This document shows positions 1 to 10,069 of a DNA stretch of 64,000 nt, one piece after another. Under the pieces are notes generated by a model. It ran no database searches. It was not told the DNA's origin and was given only the letters and a program-made list of their open reading frames with translations. Origin of the DNA: Arthrobacter bussei (GTDB lineage Bacteria > Actinomycetota > Actinomycetes > Actinomycetales > Micrococcaceae); assembly GCF_009377195.2 (NCBI RefSeq), contig NZ_VJXX01000003.1, positions 186,001-250,000 of the forward strand, read 5' to 3'. Positions within the stretch are counted from its first letter, which is position 1; each line of letters begins with the position of its first letter. Both the position numbers and the translations under genes were made by a program.

Positions 1-679
1 CGAGATCATCAGTGCACTGGACGGCATCAGCGGGTTCGTCCTCGCTGCGGCCGAGCAGCCCTGGGTCTACCTGCTGGTCCTCGTCTGCTGCGTCGTCGAC
101 GGGTTCTTCCCGCCGTTCCCGAGCGAGTCCGTCGTCGTCGGCCTCGCCTCCCTGATCATCACGCAGGGCGTTCCCGATCCGTGGCTGCTCATCCTCGTCG
201 CGGCGCTCGGGGCGTTCCTCGGGGACAACATCGCCTATGTGATCGGCCGGGGGATCGGGACCACCCGGTTCCGGTGGATGCGGCGGCCCCGCCCGCAGCG
301 CTCCTTCACCTGGGCGGGCCGGGAGCTGTCGAAACGTGCCGCCTCACTCATCCTGGTGGCCAGGTTCATCCCGATCGGCCGGGTGGCCGTCAACCTGACC
401 GCGGGAGCAACCGGCTACTCGCAACGGCGCTTCGTCGCCCTGACCGCGCTCTCCGGCATCGTCTGGGCGGGCTACTCCGTGGGTATCGGTGCCATCGCCG
501 GTACGTGGTTCCAGCACAACCACCTGCTCGGTGTGGCGGTGGCGATCGGGATCGCCGTGGTCATCGGATTCGTCGTGGACCGGGTCATCGCCCTCGTGCG
601 GGGATCGACGCCCCTGCAGGAGGCCGTCGAGGCGCCCCAGGACGAGCCCGAGCCCGCGCGCGAGACGAGCCCGCCCTGA
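1..679 (+). CDS. DedA/VTT-domain membrane protein (5' partial)
   Basis: The reading frame is open from the window edge (first full codon at base 2), so the N-terminus is missing. The product is hydrophobic, with a membrane stretch around WVYLLVLVCCVVDGFFP, the pattern FPSESVV, then GDNIAYVIGR and a conserved RFIPIGRVAVNLTAG segment. These match the DedA (SNARE-associated/VTT) family, whose members act in membrane homeostasis and lipid-carrier flipping. The last ~25 residues are charged and cytoplasmic-like. The stop codon is at 677-679. The specific lipid substrate cannot be read from the sequence. Confidence 0.85.
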   Translation, partial: EIISALDGISGFVLAAAEQPWVYLLVLVCCVVDGFFPPFPSESVVVGLASLIITQGVPDPWLLILVAALGAFLGDNIAYVIGRGIGTTRFRWMRRPRPQRSFTWAGRELSKRAASLILVARFIPIGRVAVNLTAGATGYSQRRFVALTALSGIVWAGYSVGIGAIAGTWFQHNHLLGVAVAIGIAVVIGFVVDRVIALVRGSTPLQEAVEAPQDEPEPARETSPP

Positions 680-703
680 AAGGGATCGCGTAGGCTGGTC
701 GGC

Positions 704-1861
704 GTGACCCAGACCCAGAACGACGCCGTCCCCACCGCTGCCGTCGACATCCAGACCCTGCCGAAGATCTCCCTCCACGACCACCTCGACGGCGGTCTCC
801 GCCCGGCCACCATCCTCGAACTCGCCGCCGAGATCGGCCACGAACTGCCGGCCGCGGACGCCGGATCGCTCGGTGCATGGTTCCGCGAGTCGGCGGACTC
901 CGGCTCGCTGGTCCGGTACCTCGAGACGTTCGACCACACCATCGCCGTCATGCAGACGCGCGAGGGACTCATCCGGGTGGCCCGTGAATTCGTCGAGGAC
1001 CTCGCGCTCGACGGCGTCGTCTACGGTGAGGTGCGCTGGGCTCCCGAGCAGCACACGCAGAAGGGACTGTCCCTGGACGAGGCCGTCGAGGCCGTGCAGG
1101 AGGGCCTCGACGCCGGAGCCGCCGCGGCGATCGCCGCCGGCCGCATCATCCAGGTGGGACAGCTCATCACCGCCATGCGTCACGCGGACCGCGGCCAGGA
1201 GATCGCGGAACTCGCCGTGCGCCATCGCGACCGGGGCGCCGTCGGATTCGACATCGCCGGAGCCGAGAACGGCTTCCTGCCCTCGCGCTTCGCCGAGGCG
1301 TTCACCTACCTCGCCTCCGAGCAGTTCCCGGTGACCATCCACGCCGGCGAGGCAGCCGGCCTGGACAGCATCAAGGACGCCCTCGTCGCGGGCCGTGCGC
1401 TGCGCCTGGGGCACGGTGTGCGCATCGCCGAGGACATCGAGATCGAGGAGTCGGAGGACGAGCAGGCCGGCGACAGCGAGGAGATCGGGATCGCGAACCT
1501 CGGGCGCATCGCGTCGTGGGTGCGTGACCGGGGCATCCCCCTGGAGCTGTGCCCGTCCTCGAACCTCCAGACCGGGGCCATCGAGGCCTTCGGGACCACG
1601 ATCGACAGCCATCCCTTCGACCTGCTCTACCAGCTGGGCTTCAAGGTCACGGTGAACACGGACAACCGGCTCATGAGCGGTGTGACCCTGACCGGCGAGT
1701 TCGAACTGCTGGTCGACACCTTCGGGTACGACCTCGCGGACCTCCTCGATCTCACCCTCAATGCCGTGGACGCCTCGTTCCTGCCGCTCGAGGACCGCGA
1801 TGCCCTCGCCGAGCACATCGCCGAGGCCTTCGACGCCGCCGCCCGCCAGGCATCCGCCTAG
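704..1861 (+). CDS. add: Adenosine deaminase
   Basis: This purine salvage enzyme deaminates adenosine (and deoxyadenosine) to inosine in the cytoplasm. The 385-residue length is slightly above the usual ~340-370. The metal-binding pair H25-D-H27 lies in the HDHLDGG motif; HAGEA (H213, E216) and NTDNR (D320) supply further metal and catalytic residues. An acidic insert around residues 245-260 (EIEESEDEQAG) is not part of the core. The GTG start follows a -10-like TAGGCT (691-696) by seven bases and has no Shine-Dalgarno sequence, which suggests a leaderless mRNA. mazG follows after 7 bases, so the two are probably co-transcribed. Confidence 0.93.
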   Translation: MTQTQNDAVPTAAVDIQTLPKISLHDHLDGGLRPATILELAAEIGHELPAADAGSLGAWFRESADSGSLVRYLETFDHTIAVMQTREGLIRVAREFVEDLALDGVVYGEVRWAPEQHTQKGLSLDEAVEAVQEGLDAGAAAAIAAGRIIQVGQLITAMRHADRGQEIAELAVRHRDRGAVGFDIAGAENGFLPSRFAEAFTYLASEQFPVTIHAGEAAGLDSIKDALVAGRALRLGHGVRIAEDIEIEESEDEQAGDSEEIGIANLGRIASWVRDRGIPLELCPSSNLQTGAIEAFGTTIDSHPFDLLYQLGFKVTVNTDNRLMSGVTLTGEFELLVDTFGYDLADLLDLTLNAVDASFLPLEDRDALAEHIAEAFDAAARQASA

Positions 1862-1868
1862 CAGCGCC

Positions 1869-2636
1869 GTGCAGCACGAGGCCCCGTCGACGCCGGCCGC
1901 CGTGGCCGGACCGGGCGCGGCGGTCGAGCGGCTGGTCGAGGTGGTGGACCTTCTGCGCAGGCACTGCCGCTGGACGGCTGCCCTCACCCACGAAGCGCTG
2001 CTCGCCTACCTCGTCGAGGAAACCTACGAACTCTACGAGGCGGTCGACGACGTCGCGCGAGCGTCCGAGCCGTCACCCGGGCTCGTCGACGAACTGCGCG
2101 GCGAGCTCGGTGACGTGCTGTTCCAGGTGGTGCTGCACGCCCGGTTGGCGGCCGAGCAGGACCGCTTCGATCTGGCGGACGTCGTGGCAGGCCTGACGGC
2201 GAAGCTGGTGCGCCGCAACCCCCATGTGTTCGCCGCGGACGGTGCCCTCCTCGAGCTGTCGGGAGCTGCAGCGGGACCAGGAGGTGCAGCGGGCGCGCCC
2301 GCCTCGGCGGACGAGATCGTCGAGACCTGGCACGCCGTCAAGCGCCGGGAGAATCCCTCGCGCACGTCGCCGTTCGACGGTATCCCGCACCACCTGCCCG
2401 CGTTGGCGTTCGCCGCCAAGACGCTGGCCCGTGCGGGCGAATCGGCCGGGCGGTCGGAGGGTGGGCCGGAGAGCGGAACGGCCGGCACGCAGCAGGAGTT
2501 TCCCCCCGGGGACGAAGCCGCCCTGGGGCAGGCCCTCCTGGAGCTGACCCGCCGAGCGGTCCACCTCGGCGTCGATCCCGAGCGCGCGCTGCGCCGGGCC
2601 GTGCTCGAGTACCAGGCGGACTCGGAGCGGGCGTGA
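1869..2636 (+). CDS. mazG: MazG-family nucleoside triphosphate pyrophosphohydrolase
   Basis: MazG hydrolyses NTPs/dNTPs to the monophosphate and pyrophosphate (house-cleaning). The acidic helices typical of the family are visible: EETYELYEAVDD and ELRGELGDVLFQ supply the Mg-binding EExxE and ExxD residues. The usual CPWD signature is changed to CRWT. The GTG at 1869 is chosen because it lies just after add and gives 255 residues; a longer reading would overlap add by about 100 bases. The middle has a Gly/Ala-rich linker, and the C-terminal half is less conserved. The order mazG-eno-divIC-DUF501-ppx is also found in mycobacteria. Confidence 0.88.
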   Translation: MQHEAPSTPAAVAGPGAAVERLVEVVDLLRRHCRWTAALTHEALLAYLVEETYELYEAVDDVARASEPSPGLVDELRGELGDVLFQVVLHARLAAEQDRFDLADVVAGLTAKLVRRNPHVFAADGALLELSGAAAGPGGAAGAPASADEIVETWHAVKRRENPSRTSPFDGIPHHLPALAFAAKTLARAGESAGRSEGGPESGTAGTQQEFPPGDEAALGQALLELTRRAVHLGVDPERALRRAVLEYQADSERA

Positions 2637-2768
2637 GACCGGTCGGGTCGCTGCGGCATCCTGACCGCCACCCGTCCGGTCCCGCGCACGTGCGTCGAGC
2701 GTGATCGCGGCGAAGCGGCGCCGCGTCACACGTCGGCTTTCCACCCGACGTCCGGAAGCCGCGTGAAC

Positions 2769-4136
<1,368 letters not shown>

Positions 4137-4233
4137 GTGATCCTCGGGTGAGCGGCTGGGCGGTTACCCTCGTTAGACGGGTTCCGCGAGGAATCCGACG
4201 CGACCCGACGCGACTGCACTGACGAGGAGCTCC

Positions 4234-5067
4234 ATGACTGCCCGCCGCCCTAACGTGCCGCGAGCCGGCCGACCGACGCCAGTGGCGGAGGATCGGCCGG
4301 TTCCCGGAGCGGCCAAGGGCCAGCCCCAACCGCACGGAGATCACGGGTCCGGCGCGGCCACGCCCGGAGCCGGCTCCCGCCAGGGGGCGCATGCATCCTC
4401 CTCCCGCGGGTCGGAGCCCCGGTCCGGGGGATCGTCGCAGCGTGCGCCCGGGGTGCCGCGGACGGTCGGCCCCTCCGCGACGAAGGATCCCCGGGACGCT
4501 GCGAAGACGGTGCCGGCCCGGAAGGGCACGGCCCCTGCGGGGGCCGGCTCCGCACGGAAGCCCGCGGCGACGACACCGTCAGATGTGCGTGCGGCCGAGA
4601 GGTCCCAGCTGGCCGCGAGCATCCGCCGCGGCCGCCTCGGTTCGCGGCGCGCGGAATCCCCGATCCAGCCTGCCGAAGAGGCGACGCCCATCCCGGCGAA
4701 GTCGTTCTCCGGCCGGCTGCTGGCCCTCGCCGTCGTCCTGATCGCCGTGATCGTGCTGCTCGCACCCTCGGTGAGCCGTTACGTCCAGCAGCAGTCCGAG
4801 CTCGACGCCCTCCGCGCGGACATCGCCCGGCAGGAGCAGCAGCAGGCGGACTACCAGTCGGAGCTGGCCCGGTGGGACGACCCGGCCTTCGTGAAGCAGC
4901 AGGCGCGCGAACGGATCTTCCTCGTGATGCCCGGCGAGACCCGCTACCTCGTCAAGGGCAGCGAGGGCATCGAGGAGGGGACGGGTGAAGGATCGGCCAC
5001 CGAGCCGGCCGACCTCCCCTGGGTCGACTCCCTGTGGAGCTCGGTCGAGCGCGCCGCGACGGATTGA
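4234..5067 (+). CDS. Septum formation initiator, DivIC/FtsB family
   Basis: This is a bitopic divisome protein of the FtsB/DivIC type that links FtsL and FtsQ at the division site. It has an unusually long N-terminal cytoplasmic tail of about 155 residues rich in Pro, Ala, Gly, Arg and Ser. One membrane helix (residues ~161-181, LLALAVVLIAVIVLLA) follows, then a coiled coil with Gln/Glu repeats (~183-213), then the conserved extracellular DDPAFVKQQAR...PGE segment (~215-235). The ATG is preceded by GAGGAG. Its position directly after eno is conserved in Actinobacteria. Confidence 0.9.
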   Translation: MTARRPNVPRAGRPTPVAEDRPVPGAAKGQPQPHGDHGSGAATPGAGSRQGAHASSSRGSEPRSGGSSQRAPGVPRTVGPSATKDPRDAAKTVPARKGTAPAGAGSARKPAATTPSDVRAAERSQLAASIRRGRLGSRRAESPIQPAEEATPIPAKSFSGRLLALAVVLIAVIVLLAPSVSRYVQQQSELDALRADIARQEQQQADYQSELARWDDPAFVKQQARERIFLVMPGETRYLVKGSEGIEEGTGEGSATEPADLPWVDSLWSSVERAATD

Positions 5068-5201
5068 ATCCGGGTGGATCGGGCGTCGGGATGAGCGGCC
5101 GGACCGGCTGTGCCTGACGGGCACGGCGGGAAGCCGGCGCGGCCGGGAAGCGGCACGGACGATAATCGGCGCCCGCGGAGCGCGCCCCAGGAAGGAACAG
5201 C

Positions 5202-5996
5202 GTGACCCAGCAGGACCAGCACGACGGACAGGCCGGACAGGCCCGGCAGCCCGAACAGGGTGGACCCCGCGAGGATCCCAGGACCCCGAGCGAGCACGAC
5301 CTCGACGTCCTCAGCCGGCAGCTCGGGCGCCCTGTGCGCGACGTCGTGGAGATCGGCGCGCGGTGCGTCTGCGGGAACCCGCTCGTCGCCACGACGGCAC
5401 CCCGCCTCTCGAACGGCATCCCCTTCCCCACCACCTACTACCTCAGCCACCCCGTCGTGACAGCGGCGGTGTCGCGCCTCGAGGCCGAGGGTGTCATGAC
5501 CGAGATGAGTGAGCGGCTCACCGCCGACGCCGGTCTCGCAGCGGACTACCGGAGAGCCCACGCAGCCTATCTCGAGGCCCGGAATGACGTCGGGGCACGG
5601 GCCGGGACCGGTGCGGTGCCCGAGATCGACGGTGTGTCGGCCGGCGGCATGCCGACGCGCGTGAAGTGCCTTCACGTGCTGGTGGGCCACGCGCTCGCCG
5701 CGGGGCCGGGAGTGAACCCCCTCGGGGACGAGGCGATCCAGCGGATCACCCCGTGGTGGACCCAGGAGCGATGCTCCTGCGACGGTGCCTGGGACACCAG
5801 CGGCCAGGCCCCGGACGCCGACCTGAGCAGGCACACCAGGACCCAGGGACTGACCGCCGAGGAACTCGCGGCGAAGCGGGAGGCCCGACGGCGCGGGGGA
5901 GCGGGTGCGTCCGACGTACCCGACATCACCGGCACCACCGGCACCACCGACACCACCGACACCACCTCGACCATCGCACCCTCTGAGGAGACGTAA
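5202..5996 (+). CDS. DUF501 domain protein
   Basis: The function is unknown. Residues ~30-170 match DUF501, a conserved actinobacterial family found between divIC and ppx. Visible features are RCVCGNPLV near residue 60, FPTTYYLSHP, and RCSCDGAWDTSG near the end of the domain. The conserved cysteines could bind a metal (inference). The C-terminus ends in a simple Thr-rich tail made of repeated GTT/DTT tripeptides, coded by a short trinucleotide-like repeat at about 5928-5968. The start is GTG with GGAAGGA upstream. The stop TAA shares its last base with the ppx ATG, so translation is coupled. Confidence 0.85.
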   Translation: MTQQDQHDGQAGQARQPEQGGPREDPRTPSEHDLDVLSRQLGRPVRDVVEIGARCVCGNPLVATTAPRLSNGIPFPTTYYLSHPVVTAAVSRLEAEGVMTEMSERLTADAGLAADYRRAHAAYLEARNDVGARAGTGAVPEIDGVSAGGMPTRVKCLHVLVGHALAAGPGVNPLGDEAIQRITPWWTQERCSCDGAWDTSGQAPDADLSRHTRTQGLTAEELAAKREARRRGGAGASDVPDITGTTGTTDTTDTTSTIAPSEET

Positions 5997-6940
5997 TGCG
6001 CACAGCTGCCATCGACTGCGGAACCAACTCCATCCGCCTCCTGATCGCGGACATCGAGGACGGCGTGCTCACCGATGTCGTCAGGCTCATGCGGGTGGTC
6101 CGGCTCGGTGAGGGTGTGGATGCGACGGGGCGTCTGTCCGAGGCCGCGCTGGAGCGCACCTTCACCGCTGCCGAGGAGTATGCGGCGCTGATCGAGCAGC
6201 ACGGTGCGCCGCCGGTGCGGTTCGTCGCCACCTCGGCCTCCCGTGACGCGGAGAACCGCCAGGTCTTCGTCGACGGCATCCGGGAGCGACTGGGCGTGGA
6301 GCCCGAGGTGATCACCGGCGACGAGGAGGCGCGGCTCTCCTTCGACGGTGCGGTCAGCGTCCTCGCCACGGCGGACGACGAGACGGTCCTGGTGATCGAC
6401 CTCGGCGGCGGCAGCACGGAATTCGTGGCCGGGACGACCGGAGGCCTGATCGCGGCGCGCAGCACCGACATGGGCTGCGTCCGCTTCACCGAGCGCTTCC
6501 TCCAGGACGACCCGCCGACCGAGGCGCAGATCGCGTCGATGACCACCGCGGTGGGCCTCCTCATGGACGAGGCAGCGGTACAGGTGCCGCTCGAGCGGAT
6601 CACGAAGCTCGTCGGCGTGGCCGGGAGTGTCACGACGGTCACGGCGCACGCCCTCGATCTGCCCGCCTACGAGCCGGACTCGATCCACGGGTCCGAGCTG
6701 ACGGTCGACGCCATCTCCACTGCAGCGGCGGACCTCCTGCACCTGCGGCGCGAGGACCGGGCGGCGCTTCCCTACATGCACCCCGGACGGGTGGACGTCA
6801 TCGGTGCCGGAGCCCTCATCTGGATGTCCATCGTGCAGCGGGTGGCAGCGGTCACCTCCGGCCGCGTGTCGACGGCCGTCACCAGCGAGCACGACATCCT
6901 CGACGGGATCGCCCTGAGCGTCGCCGCGCGGGGCGAGTGA
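5996..6940 (+). CDS. ppx: Ppx/GppA phosphatase (exopolyphosphatase-like)
   Basis: This is an ASKHA-fold phosphatase that removes terminal phosphate from polyphosphate and/or converts pppGpp to ppGpp. Visible motifs are AIDCGTNSIRLLIAD at the N-terminus (phosphate loop 1), TSASRDAENR, and the DLGGGSTEFV phosphate-2 loop. Only the N-terminal Ppx/GppA core is present (314 residues), as in the short actinobacterial Ppx1/Ppx2 types, with no HD domain. It overlaps the DUF501 stop by one base, and the next gene starts 4 bases after its stop. These three genes probably form an operon. Polyphosphate versus pppGpp preference cannot be decided here. Confidence 0.9.
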   Translation: MRTAAIDCGTNSIRLLIADIEDGVLTDVVRLMRVVRLGEGVDATGRLSEAALERTFTAAEEYAALIEQHGAPPVRFVATSASRDAENRQVFVDGIRERLGVEPEVITGDEEARLSFDGAVSVLATADDETVLVIDLGGGSTEFVAGTTGGLIAARSTDMGCVRFTERFLQDDPPTEAQIASMTTAVGLLMDEAAVQVPLERITKLVGVAGSVTTVTAHALDLPAYEPDSIHGSELTVDAISTAAADLLHLRREDRAALPYMHPGRVDVIGAGALIWMSIVQRVAAVTSGRVSTAVTSEHDILDGIALSVAARGE

Positions 6941-6944
6941 CCTG

Positions 6945-8423
6945 ATGGACACCCGGGCAGCCCGGGCGGCGGGGTCCGTCGTCCTGTCGTTCGCCCTGCT
7001 CCTGCCCGGAGCCGTGCCGGCCTCCGCCGACGACATCCGGGCCAGGGAGTACTGGCTCGAGGACTACGGCATCGCGGAGGCCTGGAAGAGCACGCGAGGG
7101 GAGGGTGTCACCGTCGCCGTGATCGACAGCGGTGTCGACGGTACCCACCCCGACCTCGTGGGGGCGGTGGTGGGCGGGACGGACGCCTCGGGCGCCGGTG
7201 ACCCCGGTGGGCAGCGCGGCCTCGGCGAGGTGCAGGGCCACGGAACCCTGGTCAGCACGCTCCTCGCCGGCCGCGGGCACACCGCTGCCGCTGATCCCGA
7301 CGTCCCGCGACCCGACGGCTCCGGTGCTGCGCCGACGGCCACGGCCGGAGCGGACGATGACCGGGATGACGCCGACGGGGACGCGGACGATCCCGCTGCC
7401 CCTGAAGCGGAGACCCCGGCGCCGGGGCCCCTCGGCCAGTACGGCGAAGGTCCGGACGGTATCGTCGGCGTCGCGCCCGCAGCAGACCTGCTGGCGATCT
7501 CCCTGTGGATCGAGGGTCCCGGCAGCGGCCCCAACCCGGCGGGGATCCCGGTGGACGAGCAGGTGCCGAAGGCGGTCCACTGGGCGGTCGACAACGGGGC
7601 CGACGTCATCAACATGTCCCTGGGCAGCACCAGCACCGCGTGGCCCGAGAGCTGGGACGAGGCGTTCCTGTACGCCGAGCAGAACGACGTCGTCATCATC
7701 GCCGCCGCCGGGAACCGCGCCGGAGGCCTGACGCAGGTCGGAGCGCCGGCGACGATCCCGGGTGTGCTCGCGGTGGCAGGACTCGACCGGGCGGGCCGTG
7801 CGAGCGCCGAGGCGTCCTCCGAGGGCATCAGCATCGCCGTCGCGGCTCCGTCGGAGAACCTCGTGGGAGGACTGCCGGGCGGGCTGTACGCCGACTGGTC
7901 CGGGACGTCGGGGGCCGCCCCGCTGGTCTCCGGGGTCGCCGCCCTCATCCGCTCGCGGTACCCCGAACTGTCGGCTGCGGAGGTGGTCAACCGGATCGTC
8001 GACACAGCGCGGGACGCCGGCGAGCCGGGCTTCGACACCCTCTACGGCTACGGCGTCCTGGACGTCGCGGCGGCGGTCGGCAAGGACATCACGGTGCCCC
8101 AGGAGAGCCGCCTCGGCTCCATGGCCGATTGGATCGAGCTGTATCGGCGCAGCAGTCGAACGCCCACCGCGCAGCCTGCCCCACCGAGCGAGGAGCCGGC
8201 CGAGGTCATCCCCGCCCCGGCGCCTCCGCAGGCGCAGGATCCGCTGCGTCCGATGCACGATGTGCCGGCCCTGGTCGTCCTCGGCTACGGAGGGCTCGCG
8301 CTCGCCGTCGTCCTCGCCGGAGCCCTGCACGTGACCCGCGTCCGACGGCGCCAGGCCGCCCTCCCGGAGGACGTCGCGGGCGACGTCGAGCGGGGTGGAT
8401 CCGCGCTGAACGAGCGGGCTTAG
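6945..8423 (+). CDS. Membrane-anchored S8 (subtilisin/mycosin-like) serine protease
   Basis: This is a secreted subtilase of 492 residues. A signal peptide (~1-28, ending near PASA) is followed by the catalytic triad D61 (VIDSGVDG), H99 (GHGTLVS) and S322 (GTSGAAP). Near the C-terminus a Pro-rich linker leads to a membrane helix (~441-463) and a basic RVRRRQ cytoplasmic anchor. This layout is that of mycosins, the proteases of type VII secretion systems. Residues ~112-170, between His and the next core strand, are a very acidic, Ala/Pro-rich insert with DDDRDDADGDADD. No ESX genes lie nearby, so the substrate is unknown. Confidence 0.88.
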   Translation: MDTRAARAAGSVVLSFALLLPGAVPASADDIRAREYWLEDYGIAEAWKSTRGEGVTVAVIDSGVDGTHPDLVGAVVGGTDASGAGDPGGQRGLGEVQGHGTLVSTLLAGRGHTAAADPDVPRPDGSGAAPTATAGADDDRDDADGDADDPAAPEAETPAPGPLGQYGEGPDGIVGVAPAADLLAISLWIEGPGSGPNPAGIPVDEQVPKAVHWAVDNGADVINMSLGSTSTAWPESWDEAFLYAEQNDVVIIAAAGNRAGGLTQVGAPATIPGVLAVAGLDRAGRASAEASSEGISIAVAAPSENLVGGLPGGLYADWSGTSGAAPLVSGVAALIRSRYPELSAAEVVNRIVDTARDAGEPGFDTLYGYGVLDVAAAVGKDITVPQESRLGSMADWIELYRRSSRTPTAQPAPPSEEPAEVIPAPAPPQAQDPLRPMHDVPALVVLGYGGLALAVVLAGALHVTRVRRRQAALPEDVAGDVERGGSALNERA

Positions 8424-8450
8424 CAGGGAGTTCCGGAGGCGCCCCCGAGC

Positions 8451-8468
8451 TAGTGAAGATTTTCACAA
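8451..8468 (+). promoter_or_regulatory. Rex-like operator in the ndh promoter
   Basis: TAGTGAAGATTTTCACAA matches 13 of the 14 fixed positions of the Rex consensus TTGTGAA-N4-TTCACAA. It lies just upstream of a -10-like TAGCAT (8476-8481), over the expected -35 region. Rex senses NADH/NAD+ and represses ndh in Bacillus. The same bases also fit a CRP/GlxR site (TGTGA-N6-TCACA, 9 of 10), so the regulator is not settled. Confidence 0.55.
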
Positions 8469-8487
8469 ACTCCGGTAGCATCGAGGG

Positions 8488-9927
8488 ATGGCATCGAATC
8501 CACATTTCTCCGACCGCCCGCGCATCCTCGTCGTCGGCGGAGGTTACGTAGGCCTCTACGTCGCGCACAGGCTCCAGAAGCAGGTCAAGAACCACGGCGG
8601 CATCGTCACGCTGGTCGACCCCCTTCCCTACATGACGTACCAGCCCTTCCTCCCCGAGGTCGCGGCCGGCAGCATCGAGCCACGCCATGCGATCGTCTCG
8701 CACCGCAAGCACCTGAAGAAGACGGAGTTGATCTCCGGCAAGGTCACCTCGATCAACCATGCGGGCCGCACGGCCACCATCGCCCCGACGGGCGACGGTG
8801 AGCCCTTCGAGCTGGCCTACACGGACGTCGTCGTCGCCGCAGGCTCCATCACCCGCACCTTCCCCATCGACGGGCTCAAGGACCAGGGCATCGGACTCAA
8901 GACCATCGAGGAAGCCGTCGCGCTGCGCAACCGCATGTTCGAGCGCATCGAGACCGCCTCCGTCCTCCCCGAAGGCCCCGAGCGGGACCGCGCGCTGACG
9001 TTCGTCGTCGTCGGTGGTGGGTTCGCCGGTATCGAGACCATCACCGAGATGGAGGACGCCGCACGCGACGCCGTGAAGGCCAACGCCCGGCTCGACCGGT
9101 CGGACCTCCGCTTCGTCCTCGTCGAGGCCATGGGACGCATCATGCCCGAGGTCACCGCCGAGCAGGCGGAATGGGTCGTCGGCCACCTCCGCTCCCGCCA
9201 GATCGAGGTTCTCCTCAACACCTCGCTCTCCAGCGCGGTCGACGGAACCCTGAAGCTCATCAACATGCCGGACAAGACCCCGGCCGACGAGTTCGAGACC
9301 GACACCCTGATCTGGACCGCAGGTGTCCAGGCCAACCCGGTGGTCCGCTCCACCGACTTCCCCGTCGACGAGCGCGGTCGCGTCCGCGCCACGCCCGAGC
9401 TGCGCATCACCGGCGACGACGGACCCATCGACCATGCATGGACCGCCGGTGACGTCGCCGCGGTGCCCGACCTCACGGGTGGGGGAGTGGGAGGCTTCTG
9501 CGTCCCCAATGCCCAGCACGCCGTGCGCCAGGCGAAGCTGCTCGCCGCCAACATCCTGGCCGCCAACTACGGCGTGGGCGAGGTCAAGGAGTACCGCCAC
9601 ACCAACCTCGGCGCCGTCGCCGGCTTCGGCCAGTTCAAGGGTGTCGCGAACATCATGGGCTTCGGCATGAAGGGCTTCCCGGCCTGGCTGGCGCACCGTG
9701 GCTACCACGGCTTCGCCATGCCGATGTACGAGCGGAAGGCGCGCGTCATCATCAACTGGAGCATGAGCTTCCTCTTCGGTCGCGACCTCGCCCCGATCTC
9801 GGACCTGCAGGAGCCGAGGCGCCAGTTCCGCGAAGCGGCCACCCCGCCGCCGAAGAAGGACACCGCGCTGCAGAGCCAGCCTCCGACGCCGGCCGGCAAG
9901 GCCGCCTCGGCGAAGGCCTCGGCCTGA
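8488..9927 (+). CDS. ndh: Type II NADH dehydrogenase (NDH-2)
   Basis: This single-subunit, non-proton-pumping flavoenzyme oxidises NADH and reduces (mena)quinone at the membrane face. Visible parts are the N-terminal FAD dinucleotide fold GGGYVGLYVA, the second NAD(H) fold VVVGGGFAGIE (~residue 172), the WTAGVQANP segment, and the FAD-binding WTAGDVAAVPD. The C-terminal ~100 residues include the amphipathic region used for membrane binding and a Lys/Ala/Pro-rich tail. Length 479. ATG 8488 follows TAGCAT by six bases, suggesting a leaderless transcript, although GAGGG just upstream could also serve as a ribosome site. Confidence 0.94.
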   Translation: MASNPHFSDRPRILVVGGGYVGLYVAHRLQKQVKNHGGIVTLVDPLPYMTYQPFLPEVAAGSIEPRHAIVSHRKHLKKTELISGKVTSINHAGRTATIAPTGDGEPFELAYTDVVVAAGSITRTFPIDGLKDQGIGLKTIEEAVALRNRMFERIETASVLPEGPERDRALTFVVVGGGFAGIETITEMEDAARDAVKANARLDRSDLRFVLVEAMGRIMPEVTAEQAEWVVGHLRSRQIEVLLNTSLSSAVDGTLKLINMPDKTPADEFETDTLIWTAGVQANPVVRSTDFPVDERGRVRATPELRITGDDGPIDHAWTAGDVAAVPDLTGGGVGGFCVPNAQHAVRQAKLLAANILAANYGVGEVKEYRHTNLGAVAGFGQFKGVANIMGFGMKGFPAWLAHRGYHGFAMPMYERKARVIINWSMSFLFGRDLAPISDLQEPRRQFREAATPPPKKDTALQSQPPTPAGKAASAKASA

Positions 9928-9955
9928 CGCACGGCCCGAGTACTCCTGCATGAAA

Positions 9956-9987
9956 CGACGGCGGCTCCTCCCGAGGGGCCGCCGTCG
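9956..9987. terminator. Terminator-like hairpin after ndh
   Basis: CGACGGCGGCTCC (9956-9968) pairs with GGGGCCGCCGTCG (9975-9987), with one G-U pair and a six-base loop. There is no T-run. It lies 29 bases after the ndh stop. Confidence 0.65.
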
Positions 9988-10069
9988 CCGTGTCCGCCGA
10001 ATCGCCGTGCGGGCCTGGTCGGCGCCGCCCGGCCGGCCGTCCTCAGGAGGTAGGCTGATCCGGCGGCCG

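Noticed and set aside
344-1987. Long minus-strand ORF (547 codons) opposite the DedA and add genes
   Set aside because: It is antisense to clear genes; its protein is Arg/Gly/Val/Asp-rich with no family features, as expected for a GC-rich shadow frame.
6945-8423. Part of an ESX type VII secretion locus
   Set aside because: No EccB/C/D/E or WXG100 genes are found in the window.
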